Shown here: positions 53,763-61,415 of the stretch, piece after piece
Position numbering within the stretch: the first letter of the stretch is position 1
How the letters are laid out: each line of letters begins with the position of its first letter
From: Ensifer sp. LCM 4579
Lineage (GTDB): Bacteria; Pseudomonadota; Alphaproteobacteria; Rhizobiales; Rhizobiaceae
Reading direction: 5' to 3'
Length of the DNA stretch: 64,000 nucleotides
Assembly: GCF_001854885.1 (NCBI RefSeq)
Contig: NZ_MDDV01000059.1
Location: 267,343 to 331,342 of the forward strand
Program-made: the position numbers and the translations under genes
The notes under the pieces: generated by a model
Told to the model about the DNA's origin: nothing
Seen by the model: the letters and a program-made list of their open reading frames with translations, nothing else
Database searches by the model: none

Positions 53763-56123
53763 TTACCTGTGTCTCATCACTACCAACGTTATGTCGTCGT
53801 GGATCTTCTGTGCGCCGATATGCGCCATCAGATCCTCGATGATCCCGATCTTGACCTCCTCGGCGTTTCGGCCGTAGCGGCGGCGGGCGCTCTCGCAGAG
53901 CCGCTCCATGCCGAAGAGTTCGCCGTTCCGGTCTTCCGCCTCGGTCACTCCATCCGTGTGGAGGATGATCATGTCGCCGCGACCGAAGGGAATTTCCCGA
54001 GTCGCCACGAAAGGCGAGATATCCGGCTCGAGCCCGATCGGCAGGCCCAGATCGAGCGTGTCGATTCGTTCGACATTCCCCAGGTCGCGGATCACGATCA
54101 GTTCCTCGTGCTGCCCGGACAGCGTCAGGCGCCCGCCTTCGTAGTCGAGGAAGGCGAGGGAGAGATGCTTGTTCGTGCTGGTCCTGGTTATGTTCTTGTA
54201 GATGGCGCGGTTCACGCGATTGAGGAACTGCGCAGGATCCATCTCGCCCGCTTCCTGCAGCGCCCGGGTGACGGACTGGACCATCAGCATCAGCACGCCG
54301 CTTTCGAGCCCATGCCCGGTGACGTCTCCGATTCCGATCTTCAGTCTCGACCCGTCCTTCAGGACGTCGTAATAGTCGCCGCCGACCTCGTCGGCCGGGC
54401 GCATATAGGCCGCGATCTCCAGGTCTTTGATCTCCTCGAGCTCGCCGGCCTTCGGCAGCACCATCATCTGAATGCGGCGGGCAACAGCCAGTTCGGCACC
54501 GAGGCGCAGGTTCTCGCTGCGCAATTTCTCGTTGAGCGCGGAAATCTGCAGATTCGCGTCTTCGATCTCCCTGGTGCGATCCTCGACGAGCTGTTCGAGA
54601 TTTTCGGTGTGGTAACTGATCTGTTCGGCCATGCGATTGAAGGCCGCGCCGGCTTCGCCGACCTCGTCGCGTGTCGGGATCTCCACCCGGACGGAATAGT
54701 CCTTGGCCTGAATGCGCTTGGCAGCTTCGGCGAGCGCACTGATGCCGCTCGTAATGCGCTTGGAAATGGCGAACACCGCGGTGATGACGAAAAGCAGCGA
54801 TACGAGCAGGGCCAGGATCTGGTAGACAAGAATTCTGTTCGTCGCTTCCGTGATCCCCGCCTGGGCGGCAAAGAGCGACGCGTAGATCTCGCGTTCGGGA
54901 ACCACGATGCCGAGTTGCATCGTCTCGCGGCGAACCGGGCCGGAAACCCAGAGGTTCGTCGGCTGAAGCTGCTTCACAAGCACGAGATAGGGCACCGCCT
55001 CGCCGTTCTGGTCGAGAAGCAAATGCTGCAGCAGGCCGTCGCTGTCGAGCGGCAGGTTCGCGATGGCGGATTGGGTGCTTCTGCGCAACGACCGATCCAG
55101 GCCGGTGACGCCCTGGCTCCCCGTCTCGTTCGCCGCCCGCAGGCCCATGACCTTTTCCCCGGTCGTGTTGATCGCGACGACATTGCCGTCCGACATGGCC
55201 AGGAAACCGAAGCCGCTATCGGCGACACGGACGTTTTCGACGATCTCGGCCAATTGATCGAGCGTGATATCTGCGCCGGCGACGCCGGCGACCCGTCGAC
55301 GGTCGCGCGACCACAGCGGCTCGAAGAAACTGACGATCAGCCTGCCGGTGATCGCATCCGTATAGGGCGCCGTCTGGGTGATGTCCTTCGGCACCGGGCG
55401 CGACTGCGGATCCTTCGCCCATTGCTCCCAGGATTCGTAGAGCCCGGGAAAGAAAAAGGTCCAGAAATTCTCGCTGTTGTGTCCCGGATAGAGCTCATCG
55501 AACGTCTGCGCCTGGTCCGTATAGGGCGCCGTTCGGAAGATCGGCCGCTCCTTGGGACCGATATAATACATCTGCAGCTTCGGCTGGCCGTTTGCCAGAA
55601 GGCTCGGCGCGACGAGATCGAGCACGGCACTGTTTTCGATCTCCGTCTGGACTTCCGGAAGCGGATTGTGGCTGGCATCGAGAAGATAGCCCCAGACGCT
55701 GACGACCGACAGCGGGCCGGGCAGGTTCTGCGCCCATCCGCCCTTCTCGTTGTATACGACGTTCACGGTGCCCGGCACGCCGCGGGCCATTGCCTCTCCG
55801 ATCTGCGATTTTCTCACCGGACGGTCGATCTGTGCCTGAAGAACGCCGGCGAGCGTGCCCACATCGGAATGGACCTGGCTCAGAAGCAGGTTCACGCGAG
55901 CCGCCGTCGATTCGGCATAGGAGCGGATATAGTCCTGGTTTGCCTGCTCCAGGCCCTGGCCGACCTCGGTGGCGGCATCGCGCGATAGCCTCTGCACGTT
56001 CCAAAGCGCGAGCCCGCCGGTGACAAGCAGGTCGAAGAGCACCGCCCCGCCGACGACCAGGACGAATTTGGCCCGGAATGAACGCAAGCCGATGCCCGGG
56101 GTCTCTTGCGCAGGCCCCTTCAT
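53763..56123 (-). CDS. Membrane sensor HAMP-SpoIIE (PP2C) phosphatase, SiaA-like
   Basis: 786 residues. First membrane segment around 17-40, a large periplasmic Cache-like sensor to about 425 (VYNEKGGWAQNLPG, GVAGADITLDQLAEIV), second membrane segment near 430-452, HAMP, a short coiled coil, and a PP2C/SpoIIE domain at about 545-786. Its metal-binding acidic motifs are DEVGGDYYD, IGIGDVTGHGLESGV, ILHTDGVTEA and DDITLVVM. Same layout as SiaA of Pseudomonas. An external signal would control dephosphorylation of the STAS partners. It overlaps the STAS-methyltransferase gene by four bases. Confidence 0.93.
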   Translation of the reverse strand: MKGPAQETPGIGLRSFRAKFVLVVGGAVLFDLLVTGGLALWNVQRLSRDAATEVGQGLEQANQDYIRSYAESTAARVNLLLSQVHSDVGTLAGVLQAQIDRPVRKSQIGEAMARGVPGTVNVVYNEKGGWAQNLPGPLSVVSVWGYLLDASHNPLPEVQTEIENSAVLDLVAPSLLANGQPKLQMYYIGPKERPIFRTAPYTDQAQTFDELYPGHNSENFWTFFFPGLYESWEQWAKDPQSRPVPKDITQTAPYTDAITGRLIVSFFEPLWSRDRRRVAGVAGADITLDQLAEIVENVRVADSGFGFLAMSDGNVVAINTTGEKVMGLRAANETGSQGVTGLDRSLRRSTQSAIANLPLDSDGLLQHLLLDQNGEAVPYLVLVKQLQPTNLWVSGPVRRETMQLGIVVPEREIYASLFAAQAGITEATNRILVYQILALLVSLLFVITAVFAISKRITSGISALAEAAKRIQAKDYSVRVEIPTRDEVGEAGAAFNRMAEQISYHTENLEQLVEDRTREIEDANLQISALNEKLRSENLRLGAELAVARRIQMMVLPKAGELEEIKDLEIAAYMRPADEVGGDYYDVLKDGSRLKIGIGDVTGHGLESGVLMLMVQSVTRALQEAGEMDPAQFLNRVNRAIYKNITRTSTNKHLSLAFLDYEGGRLTLSGQHEELIVIRDLGNVERIDTLDLGLPIGLEPDISPFVATREIPFGRGDMIILHTDGVTEAEDRNGELFGMERLCESARRRYGRNAEEVKIGIIEDLMAHIGAQKIHDDITLVVMRHR

Positions 56124-57298
56124 AGCGGTTTGCGTCCGGAGGCCGCCCAGATCGGCCAGCCGGCATAGCCCTTGGGGTGCAGGGCGGCGAAGATATGATC
56201 CTGGAATCCCTGGCGGAAGCGCCGGATGAATTCAGGCGAGTCGCCGCGCTTGACCGCCATCTCGCCGGCATAGACGTTCTCCCAGGCGGCGATGATGTCG
56301 GCGAAGTCCTGCGGGTCGCCATCAAGGTTGCTGACCATGAAGGACTCGACGCGAATGTCCTCGAAGCCGGCATCGGCGAGATATCGCCGGCTCTTCGGCC
56401 CCAGTTCCACGTCCATCTCGAAATGACTGAAGAGCTTGGCGACCTCTTCATAGGTCCATTGGATGCTCTGCGACCGCGGCTCGCCGAGACAGTGAGAATT
56501 CTTCTCGTTGGTGATATAGACCCGGCCGCCTGGTTTGCAGATCCGAAAAAGCTCCTTCAGCAAGACGTCCGGCTGGTTGAAGATCTGAAGCGAGTGACGG
56601 CAGGTCACGAGGTCGAACTGGTCGGATTCGAGCAGCATTTCGGATGCGTCGCCATAGGTATATTCGATGTCCGTGATGCCGAACTCAGCCGCGACGTTGC
56701 GCGCATAGGCGAGGCTCGCTCTCGAATGGTCCAGCGCCACGATCCGCGCCGGGCGGAATTCCTTGCGCACGAGCGCGGCGAAATCTCCGATACCGCAGCA
56801 GATGTCGGCCATCGCAATGCCGGCGCGCATGCCATGGCGCGGGAGAATCGTGCGCTCGTGCCGCCAGGTCATCTTCGTCTGCGTGCGCAGGATCGGAATG
56901 AAGCTCGTATCCTCGACGAAATCCTGGCCGGGATAGAACTTCGAGTCGTAGACCTCGACGCTGATCTGCGGCTCGATCTTGCCGAGATGCCGAAACATTC
57001 GCTCGGTCCATCCGACGACACTCGATGTGACGACGACGAAGCGCAGGTCCGACCGCGCCCGGCACGCGTCGAGCACGACGCGCGCAAAGGCATGGAAGGC
57101 GGTGTTGTTCATCTGCGCGAGACGCTTGACATTGATGTAAAGCACACCGCGCGCGCCCTCGACCGCGTGCCTGAGTGCCGTGACGCTTGCCGCAATCTCA
57201 TCGACGGTACGCGGCCGGATCACCCCGGCAAGGGAAAACTCCTGGCTGTTGGCGTCGAACTCCGCCTGATAGGGGGTGGAAAGGGCTCCGATACTCAA
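56120..57298 (-). CDS. STAS-domain/SAM methyltransferase fusion
   Basis: 392 residues. Residues 1-125 form a STAS-like domain (GVLYINVKRLAQMNNTAFHA); where typical members have D-S-S/T-G this has MNNTAFHAFAR, so the phospho-site may be Thr or missing. Residues about 145-392 are a methyltransferase: ADICCGIGDFAALV (motif I), IVALDHSRASLA, FDLVTCRHSLQIF, CKPGGRVYI. Stop and start overlaps on both sides tie it to the partner switch. Its methyl acceptor is unknown; a link between phosphorylation state and methylation is inferred. Confidence 0.85.
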   Translation of the reverse strand: MSIGALSTPYQAEFDANSQEFSLAGVIRPRTVDEIAASVTALRHAVEGARGVLYINVKRLAQMNNTAFHAFARVVLDACRARSDLRFVVVTSSVVGWTERMFRHLGKIEPQISVEVYDSKFYPGQDFVEDTSFIPILRTQTKMTWRHERTILPRHGMRAGIAMADICCGIGDFAALVRKEFRPARIVALDHSRASLAYARNVAAEFGITDIEYTYGDASEMLLESDQFDLVTCRHSLQIFNQPDVLLKELFRICKPGGRVYITNEKNSHCLGEPRSQSIQWTYEEVAKLFSHFEMDVELGPKSRRYLADAGFEDIRVESFMVSNLDGDPQDFADIIAAWENVYAGEMAVKRGDSPEFIRRFRQGFQDHIFAALHPKGYAGWPIWAASGRKPL

Positions 57299-57804
57299 CT
57301 GATTATCCCTTCGAGTGGCAGATCGACGACAAGCGTGATCGACGGGGAAGTCTTTTCCTCAAGGCTGATCTCGGCCTCGAAGTTGATGGCCAGATCCAGA
57401 AGAATGACTTCGCGGCTCGGTGCGAGATCGTTTGAAATGGCGTCGAGATAGCGGTCGTAGGCATCCTGCTCACGAGTCTTGGACACCGCTTCGCGGTAGA
57501 ATTGCCGCTGGCTGGGCGGACAGGGAAAGGTGAGCTTGACCCGCTCCTTCGGACCTTGGCGATAGACAGTGCAGCCGATCCGACCCTCGGGCAAGCCGCC
57601 GCGGAACGTGACTTCCAGAAGCTCGTTGAGGGCGGACGAGAAGAAGTTCGAGTGTCGAACGGGATCCGTTCGATTGTGGCTGATCATCCGCGCCATGAAG
57701 GACGACAGGTGATCGCAATGGTCCCAATCGGAGAGGAAGGTTCCCATCTCCATTTCGAGCTCGATGAGAGGTTCGAAATTCGCTTTCGCTCGGGCTGCAC
57801 TCAT
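57295..57804 (-). CDS. Small protein of partner-switch operon, possible divergent GHKL/DUF6272 relative
   Basis: 169 residues. ALNELLEVTFRGGLPEG resembles a loose N-box but no convincing G-box is seen. The C-terminal third ends with LAINFEAEISLEEK and SITLVVDLPLEG strands. It overlaps the STAS-methyltransferase start by four bases and follows the GGDEF-EAL gene by 52 bases. It could be the cognate kinase or a docking partner for the STAS-methyltransferase. I do not recognise the family with confidence. Confidence 0.6.
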   Translation of the reverse strand: MSAARAKANFEPLIELEMEMGTFLSDWDHCDHLSSFMARMISHNRTDPVRHSNFFSSALNELLEVTFRGGLPEGRIGCTVYRQGPKERVKLTFPCPPSQRQFYREAVSKTREQDAYDRYLDAISNDLAPSREVILLDLAINFEAEISLEEKTSPSITLVVDLPLEGIIS

Positions 57805-57856
57805 GCCGCTTCCTCCATTCCCGGTACGTCCGGCCTCCCTTCGGCTTCATCCGCTT

Positions 57857-59578
57857 TCATCGCGTCTCGGGACGCAAGGCCTGATTCCGGTCTGCGCCAA
57901 GCCCCGGGAAATCGGCGGGTACTGTCGACGCGTTGCGAAGGAAGTCTCCGATCGCCTCCGCGGGCAGAGGAAAGCCCAGGAAATATCCCTGCAGCCGATC
58001 GCATCCTTCCTTGCGCAGCCAGTTCATCTGCCCCTCCGTCTCCACGCCCTCGGCGGTGACATGCATACCAAGTCCGTGGGCGAGCGCAACGATCGAACGA
58101 ACGATCGTCTGGCTCTTCTTGTCATGCTCCAGGTCCTTGATGAAATACTGGTCGATCTTGATCGTATCGAAGGGGAAGTTCTTCAGATAGCTGAGGGAGG
58201 AATAATAGGTGCCGAAGTCGTCGAGCGAGATCTGCACCCCGAGCACATTCAACGTGTTGAGCGTATCGAGATTGTTCGTCGTTCGCTCCAGGAGCACGGA
58301 TTCGGTGATTTCCAGCTCCAGGCGCTCGGCGCGGATGCCGACCAGATCGAGGATGCGGGCCACCCGATCGGTAAGGCCCGCGTGCAGGAACTCCGCCGGA
58401 GACAGGTTGACCGCGACGGTGAAATGGGGCGGCCATGTCATCGCGGTTCGGCAGGCCTGCTCCAGAAGCCATTGGCCGATCTCGCTCATGAGTCCGTCCG
58501 CCTCCGCCATGGGGATGAAGATACTCGGCGGTATGATGCCGATCAAAGGGTGCCGCCAACGCAGCAACGCCTCGAAGCCTTCGACCGCGCGGGAAGGGCC
58601 GACCAGCGGCTGGTATTCGATGAAGAACTGGTCCTCCTCAAGGGCGGTGCGCAGACTGCGGCGGAGCATTTCCCGTTGTTCCAGTACGATGAGCATGGAG
58701 CGCGTGAAGGTCCGCGCACGATTGCGGCCGTCCGTCTTCGCCGCATAAAGCGCGATGTCGGCCGCTTTCATCAGTTGCTCGATCTCGTTGCCGTCCGCCG
58801 GTGCTACCGCTATTCCGACGCTCGCGCCGACGAAGGCGTTGATACCGTCGACGGTAAATGGCGGCCTGAAGGCCGCGATGATCGCCTCCGCGAGTCGCTC
58901 GGCCTCCCGGGGCTGGTCCGACCGCCACTGGATCACCGCGAATTCGTCGCCGGCGAGCCGGTAAGCGACTTCGTGGTCCCGCAGCACGCTCCTGATGCGG
59001 TCGGCGGCCATCTTGAGAACGATGTCGCCGGCGCCGTGGCCGAGCGTGTCGTTGATCGGCTTGAAGTCGTCGAGATCGATCTGCATGAGCGCCAGGCTGG
59101 CGCCGCTCGGCACGGGCAGGGCGCTGCGCAACTGATCGCTGAAGTGCCGGCGATTGGGCAGGCCGGTCAGGACATCATGAGTCGCCTGGTGCAGGAGCAG
59201 CGCGCGGTCGCTCTCTCCTTGCGTCGACGCTTCGCGGTAGATGGCGCTGCCTTGCGCTTCGACGACCCCAAGGCCACTGCCGGTGCGGAAGACGATCAGG
59301 GTGAGGCGTGTGTTGCGGGTCGTATCCGCGATCTCGATGCTTCGGGGCAGGCCGTGTGCGACGACGAAGTCGACGGCCGCCCTCGGCCCAGGAGCCAGCA
59401 GCTCCGGATAGACATGCCACAGGGACGCTTCGATCAGGCCGTCGATCGCATGAGTCTCCTCGTGCTTGGCAGAGGCATCGACCAGGTTGAAGCTCTCGTC
59501 ATAGAAGGAAACGATCTCGTCGGTGTCGGCGAGGAATTGACGGTCGATAGCGGGCATGCTCGCACCAACGTCCGGCAT
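57857..59578 (-). CDS. Cytoplasmic GGDEF-EAL protein leading the partner-switch operon
   Basis: 573 residues; GGAG six bases before the ATG at 59578. An N-terminal PAS-like region (about 1-120, DEIVSFYDESFNLVDAS) precedes a GGDEF domain whose motif is AGDEF (YRLAGDEFAVIQW, residues near 209), a variant known to be active in some cyclases. The EAL domain keeps EALLRW, NLSPAEF, EITES, KIDQYF and AEGVET, but the loop-6 motif reads DDFGTYYSSL in place of DDFGTGYSSL, which could weaken hydrolysis. First gene of the six, divergent from bgsBA, the likely c-di-GMP target. Confidence 0.9.
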   Translation of the reverse strand: MPDVGASMPAIDRQFLADTDEIVSFYDESFNLVDASAKHEETHAIDGLIEASLWHVYPELLAPGPRAAVDFVVAHGLPRSIEIADTTRNTRLTLIVFRTGSGLGVVEAQGSAIYREASTQGESDRALLLHQATHDVLTGLPNRRHFSDQLRSALPVPSGASLALMQIDLDDFKPINDTLGHGAGDIVLKMAADRIRSVLRDHEVAYRLAGDEFAVIQWRSDQPREAERLAEAIIAAFRPPFTVDGINAFVGASVGIAVAPADGNEIEQLMKAADIALYAAKTDGRNRARTFTRSMLIVLEQREMLRRSLRTALEEDQFFIEYQPLVGPSRAVEGFEALLRWRHPLIGIIPPSIFIPMAEADGLMSEIGQWLLEQACRTAMTWPPHFTVAVNLSPAEFLHAGLTDRVARILDLVGIRAERLELEITESVLLERTTNNLDTLNTLNVLGVQISLDDFGTYYSSLSYLKNFPFDTIKIDQYFIKDLEHDKKSQTIVRSIVALAHGLGMHVTAEGVETEGQMNWLRKEGCDRLQGYFLGFPLPAEAIGDFLRNASTVPADFPGLGADRNQALRPETR

Positions 59579-60182
59579 TCTTTACTCCAATCTCCGTCGC
59601 CTGCCGCTTGCATCGGCCTTCCGGCCTGCGTGCGGCCGTACGCCCCGGACCCAACCCAATGTTGTTTTCCGGCGCAGTCTTACCCCTAAAAAATTATCGC
59701 TTAAGATGTCTCGGTCAATGCCGTTCGAGCAGTAGAGGTATCGAATTTCGAAACGCTTGGCCACAGCTGTGTCTTTCAGGGGCAGGGGATGTTTTTCGAT
59801 CTGAGGCTCGAAAGCCCGCAGATTTGAGGGTTGCCCGGCACCGCATACCGATGAATCCTGTTGCTAAGTGGCGCGGGCGAGGTCGAGGAGGCGGGCCCAC
59901 GCACGGATCACGATGATCCCGGGGTGACGCGACCCGGGATCATCGTGATCGCTCCTGCAGCGCGATGCGGCAGATCGGAGCACTGACGTAACCTTTTGAA
60001 TTGCCGCATAAACTCCTTGTGAGTTCGAGCCAAGGAACGATGCAGCGGTCGGGATGCAGGCGGAAGATCCGCATGGATTTATTCGCAGCCGGCGGGCACG
60101 GTGGCCGGAGCCGGTTGGATCTGGCGAGAGGGCTGGCCTCGCTGTTGAGCTTGCCACTGTTTGGAGTACGGACAGACGCTCG
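59579..60182. other. Divergent control region between the partner-switch operon and bgsBA
   Basis: 604 bases carrying the promoters of two divergent operons. It contains the long perfect hairpin at 59906-59950. AT-richer parts lie at 59680-59710 and near 59990-60020. No open frame here looks like protein, and no sigma-54 or ECF pair was found. Confidence 0.55.
59906..59950. repeat. Perfect 18-bp inverted repeat upstream of bgsB
   Basis: GATCACGATGATCCCGGG (59906-59923) and CCCGGGATCATCGTGATC (59933-59950) are exact inverted copies with a 9-base loop. It lies about 230 bases upstream of bgsB. It has no T-run and is not a RIME element. Candidates are an operator for a dimeric regulator, a recombination or structural element, or the terminator of a small RNA. 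Confidence 0.7.
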
Positions 60183-61415
60183 ATGATCCTGAACCATCGC
60201 ATTACGCGCATCACGATCGGTGTTCTATTACTGGTGCTTGTGGCGGTCGTGCTGCTGCCCGGCTTGACCGGCTTTACAAGTCTGGATGGTACCGTCAATG
60301 CGCGTCTCGCAGTCATCAACGCGCCGATCGACGGCGAGATTGCCGGACCGCCCGCGCGGATCGGGACGCCGGTGAGCGATGGCGAGCCGATCGCGGCCAT
60401 TCGCAATTCGCGCGTCAGCCGATCGGTTCTTGCTTCCCTGCGCGCCGAACACGGAACCGCGCTGAGGCGCATAGCGGCGCTCGAGCGCGAGCGCGACGCG
60501 CTGGTCCAGCTGCGCGATCAGCTGGCAGATCGGCTCGAAGTCTTCAGGAGCGCGACGATCGCCAGCCTGGAGAGGGAGCTCGAGATTCTGCGCAAACGGG
60601 TCGAGGTGGCCGAAGCGCAGGATACGGTCGCCCAGGTCGAGTTGGACCGTCGCCAGCAGTTGGAAACCAGAGGCATATTCACCCGCAAGATGGTGGAAGC
60701 GGCTCAGGCCGCCGGTGCCGCCGCGGGGGGTGAGGTGGAGATCAACAATCTCACCGCCGAATTGCTCGAGCAGCGCCTCGACGCCGTGCGCAAGGGCATA
60801 TTCGTGCTCGGCGACGGACAGAACGACGTGCCGTATTCCCGCCAGCGCCAGGACGAGGTGATCGTTCGCATCAACGACCTCAATTCGCGGATCGCGGAAA
60901 ACAGGACGCGGGCGAGCCAGATCGGGGTGCAGATCGCCGAGGAGGACCGGCGTGTGCGAAACCTGGAAGCGGCAACGGTGACATCGCCCTTCGATGGGGT
61001 CGTATGGAGCAGGAACATCGTCAGCGGCTCGAACGTCGTATTGAACAACGAGATGATGCGCATTCTCGACTGCCGCGACCTCTACGTCGATATCCTCGTT
61101 CCGGAAGTCGACTATGACGAGATCTATCCCGGGCGCGAGGCGGAGATTCGGCTCCTCGGGCGCAGCGACGTGTTCAAGGGCGAGGTGCAAGCGGTCAAGG
61201 GCAGCTCCGCCGTCGTGGAAAAGGATCTGGTTGCCGCCAACATACCGGAAGCCGACGAGCGCAACGCCCGGATCCGGATCCTGCTTGCACCATCTGCGCT
61301 CAATACCGACTTTGCCAATTTCTGCCAGGTCGGCCGGACGGTACACGTGCGCATTTCGAAGCACACGGTCCGGTTCTCGCAATGGGTCAAAAGCCTGTGG
61401 TTCAGTCTCTTCTAG
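60183..61415 (+). CDS. bgsB: BgsB-like membrane-fusion (HlyD-type) protein for beta-glucan export
   Basis: 410 residues. One membrane segment near the N-terminus (ITIGVLLLVLVAVVLLPGL), a lipoyl-like half (GTVNARLAVINAPIDGEI), a long alpha-helical hairpin region rich in Arg/Glu (about 75-250), and a second lipoyl half (ATVTSPFDGVVWSRNIVSGS). This is a HlyD-family layout. Its 3' end overlaps the synthase start by 34 bases. It matches BgsB, needed with BgsA for mixed-linkage glucan in S. meliloti, and probably passes the polymer across the periplasm. The ATG at 60183 has only a weak ribosome site. Confidence 0.8.
   Translation: MILNHRITRITIGVLLLVLVAVVLLPGLTGFTSLDGTVNARLAVINAPIDGEIAGPPARIGTPVSDGEPIAAIRNSRVSRSVLASLRAEHGTALRRIAALERERDALVQLRDQLADRLEVFRSATIASLERELEILRKRVEVAEAQDTVAQVELDRRQQLETRGIFTRKMVEAAQAAGAAAGGEVEINNLTAELLEQRLDAVRKGIFVLGDGQNDVPYSRQRQDEVIVRINDLNSRIAENRTRASQIGVQIAEEDRRVRNLEAATVTSPFDGVVWSRNIVSGSNVVLNNEMMRILDCRDLYVDILVPEVDYDEIYPGREAEIRLLGRSDVFKGEVQAVKGSSAVVEKDLVAANIPEADERNARIRILLAPSALNTDFANFCQVGRTVHVRISKHTVRFSQWVKSLWFSLF

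Noticed and set aside
53700..55988. 762-residue plus-strand open frame over the phosphatase
   Set aside because: Antisense of the SpoIIE phosphatase; shows no membrane or domain pattern of its own.
59864..60472. 202-residue minus-strand frame covering the 18-bp hairpin
   Set aside because: It overlaps bgsB in antisense and its N-terminal part has no family features; the hairpin is better treated as a DNA/RNA element.
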